The translations under genes were made by a program, and so were the position numbers. This document shows, piece after piece, positions 49,331 through 63,180 of a stretch of DNA of 64,000 nt. Source of the stretch: Paramecium tetraurelia (lineage: Eukaryota; Ciliophora; Oligohymenophorea; Peniculida; Parameciidae); contig NW_001799641.1 of assembly GCF_000165425.1 (NCBI RefSeq), positions 1 through 64,000 on the forward strand, in the 5' to 3' direction. Numbering within the stretch: the stretch's first letter is position 1; each line of letters starts with the position of its first letter. Below the pieces are notes generated by a model. It was not told where the DNA came from, ran no database searches, and saw only the letters and a program-made list of their open reading frames with translations.

Positions 49331-52300
49331 TCATAACATATCAGCAGGTTATTTAGCAGCATTCCTTAATTTTTTTCTATTTTTAATGGAATTCAACATT
49401 TAACTTGCTTATCTCATAGTATCCACGATATTGACAATCTAAATATAAAAATAGATAATTACATCTTTAGAAATACGTTCAATCTTTTTAGATTCTTCTT
49501 CCTCATCCTACTTAATATTTTGTAATTCTCTAGCTTTATTGAATGGAAACCATGTTAGATCTTTCTTCTATATTTTTTCCCAAACAAATTACTCAATTCC
49601 AGTATAATCTGTGGGATCTTTGTATTTGAGATAAGCCATAAAGAAAACATAATTCCACATATAATGATTAACTTTAATGTGATGATCAAAACCTCCGCCC
49701 ATTGAAGCTGTATCTGTTAATCTATCAAACGTAGTTTTAAGATTTCCACAAATAAAACATTTATCTTCAATATCCCTAACCTTATCACTTTCCTCCTCTC
49801 TTAAAGACCCGAATGTATCAATAATAATACCTGCCACGATATTAACCATGATAATAACTAAGAAAATATTTGAGGTGTTATCGAATACAAATCTACTTAC
49901 ACGATACTTTTCAACTACATCCTCATCTTCCAAATCAGACAAGTACCCCCCAACTCCACCATTAGCTTTAAATGTCCAATCAAATGTAAATAGGAAGCAA
50001 AACAATGTGGACTAACATTTCCCTTTGTAATCTTCAAAGAAGAATGTATAGGCAATAAGACCATACACATACACAAGAATTACGAAAAGTACCAATGTAA
50101 GTCCTAATTATTATTTAGGTTCCCAAACGGATCGAATAACATTCTTCAAAGTTGGATAACGGATTAATATCTCTGTTAAATGAAAACTAAAGAAGAAAGG
50201 ATGTAATACTGTTCCAATTACAGCCAAGGCACCATAAGCTAAATAATAAACGACTTCTATCTCTTTTAGAATATAAAACAACACTGCTAACAATTTAAAT
50301 ATCTTGTAGATCAATTGTATAGGCCAATAAGTAAACTTATCTTCAAATGGTAATTTGGTTTTCCATGCTTTCTTAATAATTAATGGAGCATTCTTAAACA
50401 AAAAGAAAGAAACAACAAATATTGAACAACAAGCCATAATAGTACCGCAAATCAAAAAAATATTTCTAGTTTGTTGGGGTGAATACTATTCATCTCTAAA
50501 TAATCTAAAATCTGTTATTCTATTCCCTGATTCATTTTGGGCAAATGATCCTATTATAAATAGATTTAATAATAAGGTAAATAAAAATGCCAAATCCTTC
50601 CATAATTTCACATAATTGGCAAACAAAGCTAGAAACTTCTATCTTTAGAATATTCGTCTTAATTGTTCCTCATGCTCACATATTTCGGTTAACCTTTCTG
50701 ATTCTTAAACTAAAAATTAAACCTTTGATTTAGTAGATGATCTATCGACATTTTCATGAAATTCTACCTTCTATTCTTTAGGTAAATTATGAGTATATGG
50801 TAAGAGTAGAAAATACACAATTTCTATCTCATTGTTCCTAACAACTTCTATGGATGCACTGTTTTTATAGAAAAAATCAAATGCTCTCCTCTTCATTTTT
50901 TCTTTTTCTGCTCTTCTTTCTCTATCTTATTTCTCTTATTGCTCGCTTGTCTAAGCCTAAGTAGCCATCTACTTTTGAGCTTCTTTCTTAATTTGATTCA
51001 TTAAGTCAATCCAACTGTTAGCGAATGACATCACAAAACTGACTAATTGACCTATTATATTATCTCCGAATAGCAAATCTTCTAAAGTGCCTTTGTCTTG
51101 CTTTAATTTCTTTCTAGTATTGGCTCTATACATCTAAACAAATGAATTTTCTACATTCTTCTCAGATTCCATATAATAACTCATTAAGAAATAGATATAA
51201 AAGCCTTTTTACAATATTAATTCATAATATTATTCTTCTTTTACTTTATCTTCTTGTTTTGCAGATTCTGGGTCTTCCTTAATTCTATCTAGGACTTCAA
51301 TCTAATAGCCTTCTTTACATTATTTTTCATATTTATGAAAACAACTTACCATATGTTTTTCTAATAACGGCGGTGTCAAATGTCTCATTATTCTTTTGAT
51401 AATTGGATTTGAATCTGATATTTCTCTCATTTCAATTAAGGATAGAATCAAAATTAAACATTTGGTTTGCATTCTTTCAATTTACCAAATTTTTAAATCA
51501 GATCCCTTCTGTTATTTTTGATATCGACCGGTTTTAGATGTCATCATTTTATTATTTTAAGTTTTTGATGTCTTTATATTTGATATCATTATTTAAGTTT
51601 TACCAGTGCTATCCTTCTCTTTTTTTTATCCAAATAAATCTGAGGCTATTTCAAAGAATTTAGAATCAGCAACTGCTATTTAATTTTCAGGACATGGACC
51701 TTAAACTAACTCATTTAATGTATCTAGACACAGAACCATATTTTCATATTGTGCTCTATCTTTATAGTAATAAGTTAGTAATAACTCTGCTACTTAGTTG
51801 ATCATATTAAATGAGTTTCTTGAATTTGTTTATTAACGAATATAATTTTATAGATCTAGATAATGTCCCTCACAACAATTTTATAAGAATTTTAAGACCT
51901 GAGTCAATAACAATTCCAAATCTTATTGCTATTTTAATTCTTATACATTATCCTCTTATTATTAAGAAGGTAAATTCCCCAATTATTATTCTTCAGTTTT
52001 TTTATCTTTTTCTTTGTTTGTGATTTATTTGATTTATGCCTGAATGACATTGTTTAATCTACTAAAGATGACTTCACTTTTTGGATAAGTCTTCATAAAT
52101 TCAAATATAGTTTTTTATACTTTATTGTTGCCTCCTGATAGTAAAGTATTTATAAACAATAAGAAATTTCTTAACATTTCTCCATCAAGAATAATTGATT
52201 CACTTAAGACTGTTAATACCATTCTAGTAGCTCCTAATTTATTAAATAAGTTTTGCACATCTTCCATTTCGTTGTTTTCTCCTTCAACTTCAACTTTTTC

Positions 52301-55300
52301 TTTTTATTCTTCCTTAGGTTTTCCTTCAATCACCTTTCTCAAAACACCTAACAAAGTTATAATGGTTTTATTATTTTAACTGCTATTTATGGCATAGCTT
52401 AAAAAATTAATAAATTTCTTTAATAGTATTACATATTCAACTTTTAAAATCTTTTCATTCTTGTCGTTTTTGTCACTCGGATTTCCAAAATACTATTCAA
52501 ATTTAACAATAGCCTCGGATAACTTTTGCAATTCATCCTAGACATAATTTTTACTTTTATCACTTAAGCATAATTGATTAACAAATTCTTCCCAACTCCC
52601 TGAGATTTTTTCAATCTCCGCTGACTCAAATTCAATAAGAGGTTCCTCCTTTTATTTTTTATTCGATGAAAGTGCTGACATAATACCTATCTTAGATTTA
52701 ACATTATTGCTTTAGAAAATTGTTTTCGGGGTATGATGATCCCCATGACTTTATTAAATTCCACTTTGTAAATGAATTACTTATTCGTTCAAATCTGACT
52801 AATAATTATCATTAGCTCCAGCCTGAATATTAGACAATACATCTCTGAAACCATTAAATTCCCCAAGATCTTCCATCAGTTTTGATTACCCTGAAACAGA
52901 CTAACACACTTTTCCCATAATAGTTAATGGAAAATAAGAATAAAAAGCAATTAACACAGAAACATGCTTTTTTCTATTAACATATTTACCAAGATGTAAT
53001 ATTTTAGACGATAATGTCTTAGCAAATGCTTAAAATGCTGCAATATCCTTTTATTCTTAATCATGTCCATCTTCATCTTCATCCTAATGAACTGATATAT
53101 TTTTTCTAATCAAATAAGTTGTAAATAATGGTATTACAGCTTCAATTAAGAAATCAAAGTATCTCAATTATTAGTGATCAAATTAGATATGTTCCAATCT
53201 CTTTATCTCAAAATCTATCATATTTAATAAATCATTCTTGATTTCCTTCAAAAAGTTTTGACTCTTCTCACTAGTGATATGTACGTTCATAAAGAAAATC
53301 CATAATTATTTCTTAATTAATCCAAATCCTTATTCCTGCAGAGAAGGATTTCTGCTGCATAAAGAATCTGGTTTACACAATAATTATATCATGTATTGAG
53401 CTGAAAATTTCTTTTTCAATTTTGCAACATTTATTGTAAAATTATCCTTCTAATCACCTTCAAGGACTTGAATTTAAGTACATTACAATAATAAATCCAA
53501 TAACTTTGCATGATAAAGAAATGGTTAATTCATAGGAGGATTAGATGCTAAATCTGTTAGAAAGTCTGATTAATGCAATTAAATATCACCCTCAAAGACG
53601 AATTCATTCTTTTCAGTAAACAATAATTCTTCTTTTTCTAAGAAAGTATTCAAAACAAGCAATTAATTATCAAAGATATATTTATTTCCTTATTTTATTA
53701 TGGTTAGGAAAAAGTCCAAGAATTGTGCTTTTCTTCCACTTTAATAAATCAGCTCGACAAATTTGTGGAACACTCTGTCATTCCTATTTATAGAAGTCAA
53801 TAGTTTTTGATTGTCTTTATAAATTTCGCAAATTAATGGTATCTATCCTACTTCTAAATGCATGTTTTCAAAATAAGATATGTACTATGATAACACTATC
53901 TAATTTTCATGGTTATTCCTGCAAAAATATGTTAAAAATTAAAATGCATATATAAACAATTAAGCCAACCTTTACTTTCTTTAAATATTTTTGATGTTTT
54001 CAAGATGGAAATCCAAAGCTGACATTTGATCTCTTATTAAATTTAAAATAGGCAAATGAATCTTTAAAGCATTCATTAAGTTCTATTTCTCAGCATCAAT
54101 CTCTTAAGTTCCGGAAATGATTTTAGAAGATATTTAAGTATCCTTAAAAAACCCCTATCTAAAATTATCTATTATTTCTAAGGTTTCCTCTAGATCGTCT
54201 TATTTTTAGGATTTAATATATTCTGCAAGCCAAACCTCAGATCTATCTACCAATTAATTTCAACCTCTACAAATTTTCACTAAGGAATTCATAGAGTCTA
54301 CTTTTAATTGGATCACTTACAAGTTACAACTTTAAGAGATTATTACAAAGCTCTTCTCTCTAATTAAATAATCTCATAATAATAGCCAAACATCTCTTTT
54401 CTAATTCTTCCTCGTGAATTTAAGAAAAGTTTGTAAATAAATATGGCAAAACTACTCCAATAGGGTTATTTATCTTGCTAATGTCTTCTTAAGGTAAATT
54501 TAATGAGAAGTATTAATCCAAATCATAGATCAGCATTTCATTCTAAGTAAAAACTTTGAATTCTTCAGATTCTGGTTTTGTTTCAGCTAATTTATTTAAA
54601 AAGTTTAATGCTCCTATACCAAAAGCATCTTGTTTCTCTTCTTTTTCATCCACTTCTTTTAAACCAGTTTTAGCTATATTTGGCATCAATCCCAATAAAT
54701 TTGATTCTGTCTTCCTCTAAACAAAAATTAATATTTTAGTCTCTTCTTATTCTTAAGATGCGTCATCTTTAGAAAATTTCAATTATTGAATCCCTTCTTG
54801 CATTTTTTCAATGATTTACTTCTTGAAAAAAGACAAACAATTCAACATCAGATAATTTTGCCTCATATCTAAGAATCTATCCATTACATCACAGAGAGTC
54901 AATTTGATTTTAATCTCTAATTGACTTGATCCAGTTTCTTCTCTTGTTAATAAGGTACTCTGGAGTTCATTCTCTAATTTGATAAACCCTCTCATCAAGG
55001 GATTAGTGTACATTTAAACATCATCCACAATACCCTCATCAATTTATTCATCATCGTCTGATTCTGACTTCTATTCTTCATCCGATCCAAACAGATTTAG
55101 ATTCAACCCTATATTCATTGGATTAGCCATGCTTATAAGATTAGCTCCTAAATTCAAACCAATTCCTAAAGGATTTACTTCTTTTCTTTCTTTTCTTTGA
55201 GTGATTTCTGATTTTTATACCTTATATACACTCTTCATCAAAGGCAACTAGGTAAAATCATAAAAAAAATAATGAATAACAATATCAATTATTTATTTAT

Positions 55301-58300
55301 AGTATTAATTTGGTTCCTTATCTAAAAGTAAAAATACATCCAATTCTAATACTAATAACATCATCTAACAAGAATTGTAAAGTAATTCATTAATCAATAA
55401 ACTCTTTTCATCATTTGCCTCTAACATATCATAATCTTTATTGTTATCTCCACTGTCTTTAGTATCAAGAGCCAATACTATTTATTGTTTATTATCTTGT
55501 AAATATTTGAATAGATCTTCAATTAAAGAAGTATACAACCCCATATGTTGAGCTTCATTTGCCTTGTCAATACTTTTAAAAAGATTACAGTATTTAGGCA
55601 ATTAAACTTTATTGAGTGGATCATGATCAATATAAAGACTCATAGCAATTTTACACAAGGCTGCTTAAAGCACTGCATAAGTTCGATTACCATCCTCTTA
55701 CCAAATATTCTGAAACAAAAAGTCTTTACTAAAGTATTATTCTAACTCTTATTTCCATAAGTAATTTCTCCCGTAAGATACATCAGCATAAAATTACAAT
55801 TGCTCATTTATAAAATACATTTCTTTAGGGTCATTCTATAATTTGAATGGGATAACTAATTTGCCATCTTTCAGGGATATCTTATCAGGATCTTCACGAT
55901 CCTTGATTAATTATATCTTTTTATGATTATGCTTCTTTAGCAATTTGTAAATTGCCTCCTAATTTGAATTGATACCTTAGGAATTGTAAATACACATTTC
56001 TCTCAAGAAAGTTAGAAAATCCGCTTTGTGTGCTTGTTCATCTGTTTCTAAAAGATTTAAGAAGAAAATAAGGAAATTATTTTAGATTTTATTATGATGA
56101 AGTTACATTTTTTCTTCTTCTGGCTCAAAAAAATCCTACTCCTTAGGAATATAATCAAGTTTCATATTCAATGATAATTGTTAGAGCAGTTCTGGATTGT
56201 TTCCAATAATTGAAATCATACATTTGATTGCCTCAGGGATATATCTGCAATGTTCTAAGAAATGCCCAATTAAATCAAAGGTATACAACTCATTTTCAGG
56301 GTTTTATTTACAAATCGATGTCAATAATGTATAGATAGTTTGGTTTAATGTGATTTTAAATGCGATATAAGCCAATATTTCATGATCTTTTAAACCTTGT
56401 TTTTTATTTGTTTATTCTGTGTTACTCATTTTCTCTTATTACTATTATATATCTTGCATTTAAATAATCATAAATCTTCTACTCCAAATAACTAGGTCTT
56501 CAGGTTTTAGCTGTTAAACCAATATTTTGACTAATAAGTCAATATAATATTATTCCTTTAATAACTTTTGTCTAAATGGATTGATTGTCCCATATTTCTA
56601 CTCAGGTGTTGAGTTATATAATCTATTATTACAAAAATCATTTATATCTTCTATGCATTACTTGGTTGTTTATATTTTTAATAGATGATCTTTAAGTACT
56701 TCTTTATCTTAAGCATCATTTTCCCATTTTAATTTTTATAAATCATCAAGATAATTTGTTAGAGTTTTAGCACAACTCAAAACAAAAGAAATTTCCCAAA
56801 CGTCATTACTACTATACTGGCATACAATTTAAAAACACTTTAATCAGTTTTATGTTATTCTTAATGAAGAATTGGAATGTATCTTTGATATTTTCCATAT
56901 TGAATATCAACCCAAAAACTATTTTCATCATTCTAATTATTAATAGTACCGGAAGGAATTGGTTTATCATGACATATATAAACATAACTACCTCTCATGA
57001 CTGACTTTTCTCTAACCTGAGAATTCTTTAATTGACTAAAATAAAATAAGGTTGTTGGAACTCTCTATTTATCTAATGTAAATTTGTCTTAAATCCCAGA
57101 TAGATACAATCCTGATGTAAAATGTTTGAATCGGTATTTCTTATCAAATACTACAATGCCTCCTTCCTTATATATTTCTGATTCAATAATCCACATCGAA
57201 ATGTGTATCTCCCTGTGTATTCATCATAACTTTCTTTTGTTGAGCCACTCAATACATTTAATTCCACATTTTCTACTTTTAACCAGTCAACCAAATTAAA
57301 TGATTGAAAGTTCTTCTAATCTACAGGCTTACCCTTTCTTGTTGCTGCAATTGTTGTATTAGTTTCAGAATGATGTAACCAAATTACATCACCACATTTC
57401 AAATATCCAGATGTTTCAGGAACATAATCTGAATAAACTGAAATTCTCCATTAAGTCTAATTTTCTTCATCTAATGCTGCATTTACTTCCCTCTTAATTA
57501 TATCTTTCTCCATCTTGTATTATAACAGGTCTTCATCACTTTTTTTCTATTTCCTGCTCTTTCCATAATTTCCCATTTCTTAAGATGCATGCAGAAATGT
57601 CAATTTATTCATAAAGGATGTTGCTCTTACAATATACACAATATCACTGGCATAAATTACTTACTCACCTTCTTTCTAATATTTGTAAGCTGGCAATATC
57701 TTAAATAAGGATGAATCACTAGGTAATTCATCTAAAGTAATTTTATAATTTGAAGATTCTACTCTAGCCTCCTTTTGATGACAAGCTAAAAACTTTGATG
57801 ATGCCAAATGCAATAGTTAAATATGAGACTTATATGACACCTTATGCGCTTTTGACTATATTATAACAACATAGGTTTTACTTTTTCAAATGTGTCAAGA
57901 TTATATTTGAACTCTTATAATAATTTCTGGGAAAACATTTAGACCTGCTCTTTCGACAGAATAGTCTTTTCATCAACCTTCTAATGTTTCGAGATGCTTT
58001 CTAAAATATTTTGGACTGCTGGTTAAACCTCTTCTTCTTGCTCCTCTCCAATAAGTTCCTTCAAGATTTCTTGCTTTGTGGTGTTTGTAAATTTTGGAAA
58101 TATTTAAAACAGAGTGTGGTAATATGGCCTGCTTTTCATTTTACCTAATTATTTCACATCTACGACATCTATGTGATGCTTGTATAATTATGCTATATTT
58201 GTACAAAGTTCTATAAACAAACAGCACGCTTCACAAAACCATCAGCTGTTATGAAAGAATGATCATCCTATACATGAGATATCGAAATAACTGATCCATA

Positions 58301-58330
58301 AGTCAAATAGTTTAAATCCTCTTAATTCAT
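49331..58330 (-). CDS. IP3 receptor / ryanodine receptor-type calcium release channel
   Basis: About 3,000 residues. ATG at 58330 (MNQEDLNYLTYGSVISISH) begins a ligand-binding/suppressor-like domain; MIR repeats follow (GDVIWLHHSETNTTIAATRK near 57360). A very long helical middle is next, then the channel at 50600-49650: TMACCSIFVVSFFLF-type helices, LLAVLFYILKEIEVVYYLAY, GLIAYTFFFEDYKGKC, the pore LFTFDWTFKANGGVGGYLSD, and S6 NIFLVIIMVNIVAGIIIDTF. The C-terminal zinc-type motif CFICGN...HHIKVNHYMWNYVFF and DPTDYTGIE is diagnostic of the IP3R/RyR superfamily. Verified introns: 58179-58204 (26 nt) and 49439-49462 (24 nt); others probably exist. Paramecium has a known family of such CRC channels on ER, alveolar sacs and contractile vacuoles that drive exocytosis. 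Its stop lies 6 bp from that of the convergent PX-pseudokinase gene. Confidence 0.93.
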
Positions 58331-59156
58331 GTAATACTTTAATAAAATTATTTCGATTGAAATTAAATGACCTTCATAGTCCTTCTATTCAATTATAAAT
58401 TTAAATAATCTTTTTTATGAAAATTATAAATACTATACTCATTTCATCTGATTGAAACTTCTTACTTTTTCTTTTATTCAATTATCATAATTAATTATTA
58501 TACAATATTATTCATATTGATTTCTAGAAACTACTTTTGATAAGAAGATATTGAAAATAGATTTTTCATAAACTTAATAATCAATACTAATTTTAATATT
58601 TGGAATTTAGGATCATAATAATTTATAAGGCAATTGACAATAAATTTCATTTCATTTAGAGTATATAATCATTGTAGTTGTTGACGTATTTTGCATTAGA
58701 TTGAAATTATTAGATCATATCCATTTATGATTAAATGATTTGATCATATGCTAATTATTCTTAATATATCGCAAATCAATAATAAGAATCAAAATAAAAA
58801 GAATAGAAAACTTTAAAGAAAAACTACTGTTTATCAAAATTAACAATTTCTACTTTGATTGGAGATAACTAGGAACATGAATTTTAAGATTGTTGCTTCA
58901 TCATTAAAGAAAATTAAGAATTTATCTATATAATAGTAATATTTGATAGTAGTAATCTTTTTTTGATTTATTATACTATTAATAGAACCATCAAATGATA
59001 ATCTGAAATATCACTCTGTGGGAGATTGAAATTGTGAGAAGATTATGATTTAATGTAATTTGGAGGAGGAATATTTAAGAAAATGAATTTTGAGTATAAA
59101 ATGAAGGATTATAAACCAAATTATGAAACCCGTTTTTTAGATAATTAAATTAAATT
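58331..59156. other. divergent intergenic region
   Basis: About 825 bp between the divergent calcium-channel (-) and trichocyst (+) genes. Extremely AT-rich. No coding frame found. Holds both promoters. Confidence 0.45.
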
Positions 59157-60292
59157 ATGAGAGCAATCATCGCAATTTGCTTATTGTCAGCTGTATTTGC
59201 TATAGACACAAATAAATTTGCTGTGCTTCTTCAAGCTGGTACCAGAGGAAATGATGCTGTTGAATCTGTTTACAATCTCTTAAGAGACCTCAAGACAGAG
59301 AATGTTTAAGTTTAAGCTGCTGCAGACAAAAAGAATAACACAGACGAAGGTAATAAAATAACATTATCTCTTCTTAGAAATCTTTTCTTAAGTCATTAGT
59401 GATTTGACAAATGTTGCCTCCCTCAATAAATAATAATGGGAAGCTCTTGGTGCAGTCAGAGGAGATGTTGAAGCCTAAGTCAGAGTATGATTATTTAATA
59501 AATACTAAAAGGATGGATATTAATGGTTGGCATGGGCTGAATCCAGACTTGCTGAAATTGAAAGAAGAAATGCATAACTCTAAGATTAAAGATGTTGGGC
59601 CAATGGACTCTTTGTTAAATCACTTGCTGATCATGCTGATGCCATCGGTGTAGTCACCCTCTTGACTCAAGATGTTGCTGGTTTCCTTACAAATAATGCT
59701 GGAGTCGAACTTGTTGAGAAAGCCCAAACAATCGCTGACAAATTGTCTGCATACAGCCACCTTTTCTAATAAGATGCCCTCTAGAAATTCCAATCCCTTG
59801 CCGAAGTTAAGAGAGAAGGAACCACAGGAGAATAAGTCCTTTCAATCTTATAAGATTTACAAGGTGAATTAGAATCAACCCTTGCCACTTTATAAGAATA
59901 AGAAATTCATGCAGCTTTCGCTCTTGCCAAATACGTTTCAGACACAAATGCCGAGGTTGCTTGGTTGAACTCTGAACACGAAAGAAGAACCAATCTTGTT
60001 GAAAAATTGGAAACAGTATCAATTCTATCTTATAAATCAAGTAACTCCCAGCTGTTTTGGCCTAATAAGCTAAAGCTCTTAAATTATGGAAAGATTCTTT
60101 GAATGCAGTTGCTGGTGCCACAGCTGATCTTGAAGAAAAGAGAGAATTCTATGCTGCTGAAACAGTCAGAAGACAAGGTAATAATACAATCAAATATTTC
60201 TAGAGGAAAATGCAATCATCGATGTCGTTATCCAACTTTTCAAAGATTAAGTTAGATCATTGGCTTCATAAACATCCCTAAAAAGACATTGA
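59157..60292 (+). CDS. trichocyst matrix protein
   Basis: 342 residues, four introns (59350-59377, 59485-59511, 60016-60041, 60178-60203; 28, 27, 26 and 26 nt), length exact. ATG at 59157; signal peptide MRAIIAICLLSAVFAIDT. The mature chain is helical and rich in A, Q, E and L: VISDLTNVASLNKQQWEAL, LSAYSHLFQQDALQKFQSL, VSDTNAEVAWLNSEHERRT, LEEKREFYAAETVRRQEE. The WLNSEHERRTNLVE block and the A/E/Q-rich pattern are typical of trichocyst matrix proteins. These enter dense-core secretory vesicles, are proteolytically processed and crystallise. It differs clearly from the copy at 38039-39265, so the two belong to different subfamilies. Its stop lies 125 bp from the convergent hypothetical gene. 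Confidence 0.88.
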
Positions 60293-60417
60293 TGGATTAT
60301 TCATATAAGAATTTACCTTAATCATTCTAAAATTCTATATTCCCTTTATATTTAAATATAACAATTATAATTTGATAATAAAAATTCACTTGATTGATGG
60401 GGTTCGGCTTGATATTT

Positions 60418-61740
60418 TCAACCTTCTGTTTGATTAGCTTCCTCATCACTCTCGAGACATTCATTAAAAGAATATAATAACTAATTATCAGTCTCTTTAA
60501 TACTAGAAGGATTAAAAGGAGAACAAACTTATAGTTTTTTATACAATAAGACAAATTCTGTAATATCTTAAATTTTGGGATTTTGTTTAAAACCGTCCTA
60601 ATTTTATTCTTAATTGAGGATTTAACTTTTTCCTTTTTAATGATTTTAATAAAAATGAACGTATAGATCTTAGCTTTTCTCATCCTCCATGATTTTAAAA
60701 TTTTAATTACCCAATAAAAAGGTCGGACATATGAATTAAGCAAGCTATTATAAATATAGCTAACCTTTTTCCCATACGTCATATAACCCTTTTTTTGTGT
60801 AAAATGTATCAAAATCATCTGGATGGATATTAATATTACATTTCTAACATTTAGGTGGTTATGAAGGATCAAAAGTTATAATATGCATCAACTCATCTTT
60901 CTTTTCAAACTGACATAATGTACTGAATATAAAATAATATGATGTCGGAGTAATAGTGACTTGGTCTAAATTACGATATTCGAACTTTGAATTTTAATAT
61001 TAGTTTATCTATGTGTCATTCTCATTCATATTTCTTAACTATATTATTATTCCTTTATTTATAACCTCATCAGGAGGATGCACATCAAATAAATGTAATT
61101 CATATTCTTTATTAATTTCCAGGCCATTATCAATTTTTTAAATAGTTTAGGTATTTATTAACAGATTCATCGATTTTGTTTGATTTGAGGAGAAGAAAGG
61201 TGAGATTTAATTCTAAACTATAAAAAAGTTACACCTATTAGGATAGATATAAATATCATAGTTATCTGAATCAGATCTTAATTTCAATTTTTAGAGGATC
61301 TCCCAAAATAATAATGTAAGTAATAACTCAGCCTGAAATTCCTCATCTAAGAATTCATTATCAAAAAAATCAACATTTCCAGAATAATTCAGATGTTCGA
61401 ATAAATTCTTCTAGTTAGTGAACTACGGATTAAAAATAATTCTTTAATTTAGGGATGCTATTATTGGATGATCTATCTTCATTTTTGTGACAGAGTCATA
61501 TTTTATATCAAGTTTAAATGCAGAGGGAAATTGAATTTTTTTCTCCATCAACTTAGTTTTAAATTTCTTGCAATTTAAGGCAAATTTTTCCAATGTCAAA
61601 GAGATTAAGGTGTCCAAAGTTACTTATTCTAAAGTAGGATTTAAAGTTATATAAAAGCTGTTGTCCTTTTGTGTGGATTTTTTAAGAAGATTATAAGGAA
61701 TTAAAGGATCGGCAATTATATTAACACATTTTTTTTACAT
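60418..61740 (-). CDS. hypothetical protein with CxxC motif
   Basis: 440 residues, apparently intronless. ATG at 61740 (MQKKCVNIIADPLIPYNLLK), TGA at 60418-60420. Features: MKIDHPIIASLNQRIIFN, acidic NVDFFDNEFLDEEFQAELL, YELHLFDVHPPDEVINKGII, and the possible zinc-binding PPKCQKCNINIHPDDFDTF. The C-terminus is glutamine-rich. No membrane span or signal peptide. The whole chain is open in one frame with only TGA as stop, and the composition is protein-like throughout, so the gene is real, but I do not recognise the family. The minus-strand frame seen with the standard code (60327-60872) is in a different register and is not this protein. Confidence 0.65.
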
Positions 61741-61948
61741 AAAATAAAAAATAAAAAAATAATCTAATATTTAAAATAATACCTAGACATTTTACAATTT
61801 TTTTTTCTTTCTGTCAATTAGAAAGCAAATATGGATCTTTACTTCCAATTTTTTACTTAAATAGAATTTTATTCTATTTCTATTAAATGGAATCGTAAAA
61901 TTTAACTATTTAATTATAATGTTTTATCTAAAAATCTATATTTGAACC

Positions 61949-62257
61949 TCAATCTCTGATAAGTTGATTAGGGTAAAGTGATTCAATAATTCCAACGGGA
62001 ACATTTAATGACTTAGTATTTTTCAAGTTGTCAAAAGAATCCTCCTCGATAAAACAAATCCCCAAAATCTAGAAGTAGGTATCTTAAAGTTAGGGTTTTA
62101 TGTAATTGTTGTGTAAAAATTGTAAAACATGCCAATAAGAATGAATTTTATTTTGGGTAATCTTGAAATTCTCATCCAGGTTTTAAACCGAAAACTATCG
62201 ATAGAAAGAAAGAATAGAATTTTGGATAATTCCCTTGGATTTAGAGACCCAAGAGTT
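61949..62257 (-). CDS. partial or mis-started reading frame, unknown protein
   Basis: About 102 codons open to TGA at 61949-61951, with protein-like content: FKITQNKIHSYWHVLQFL, QLQDTYFQILGICFIEEDS, DNLKNTKSLNVPVGIIESLY. There is no ATG in this frame, and a TGA lies at 62258-62260 just upstream, so the 5' exon must lie beyond an intron I could not place, or this is a gene fragment. It sits between the CxxC gene and the UNC119-like gene, both on the same strand. Confidence 0.4.
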
Positions 62258-62516
62258 TCAATAATATTTATCTAAAAATAATTTAATTTCCAAATGAATG
62301 ACTTTAGTACATTAGCAAAATATTTAAATTTAAATAGCTATGACAGTAATATACTTAATTCATGTCATATTAAACAAGGAAAATTATTTAATAGAAAGAG
62401 AACAGAGGTATATTAAAAGGAATGATAAAATGTTGTTAAACATATTCAAGTTAGCATTATTTAGCACATATTATACTATGAAATCTGTATTAATTTATAA
62501 GAAATATTCTTATATT

Positions 62517-63149
62517 TCAATCAAAAGGAGAGTAATCATACTCAGCCTTGTTATGCATAACTAACTGTTCACCTACAAAATAAAAACTGTCTGATTTAGT
62601 TTGAAATGGATTGTCGATCATTTCTTATCTCTAATTAAGGGAATGATTAATTTATATACCATTGCTTCATCAATCTCTGGGATGGTGTAAATGTGTTCCC
62701 ATGTATTTGTTGAATTTGGAATGCAAAAAAGGAAATTAAAATTCATAACTTCTCAATAAATGATCTCTAAAATAATGTCTTTCAATAATTGTGAAATTCT
62801 TGACTGGCTGATTCCCGACTGAGAAGGATCAATTGTGCTCCCACTGTTTTCAATTCAAAAAATTATGGACCAAAGTGGTATTTAATTCTTCTAGCCTCAT
62901 CCTAATATTCTGGTGGAAGGTTTTCTTATTATGTTTAATTTATTATTTTACCTATGGGCTCCTCATCTTAATCACGCTCAACCTCAAATAGAGTTTAACC
63001 TGAATCCATATCTCTGATTCTAAATTTAAGAAATTGGATATTGTAAATGTTTGCATTCACAGGACACAAGAAACTATCATTTACATACTCAAATACTCTT
63101 GTGTTATTCCATTTAAACTTCTAACATATTCTGTTGTCACCTACTACAT
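62517..63149 (-). CDS. UNC119: UNC119/PDE6-delta-like lipid-binding trafficking protein, two 1-nt insertions
   Basis: About 192 residues, two introns (63074-63096, 23 nt; 62631-62659, 29 nt). ATG at 63149 gives [19 protein letters not shown], then [108 protein letters not shown]. This matches UNC119, a beta-sandwich chaperone that binds myristoylated cargo and delivers it to cilia. Two extra bases break the frame: one near 62824-62828 (between AQLI and FSVG), one in the A6 run at 62725-62730 (before CIPN). Length minus introns leaves exactly two extra nucleotides. No GT...AG intron can absorb either without deleting conserved residues. Sequence error or recent pseudogene. Confidence 0.88.
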
Positions 63150-63180
63150 TATTTTTATTTATTAATTTATTATTTATAAA

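Noticed and set aside
62340..62564. Plus-strand 74-codon frame
   Set aside because: It overlaps the 3' end and flank of the UNC119-like gene on the minus strand and has no recognisable content.
62717..62832. Programmed +1 frameshifting in the UNC119-like gene
   Set aside because: Known in Euplotes but not expected in Paramecium; there is no slippery AAA-TAR type site, and an indel error or mutation explains it more simply.
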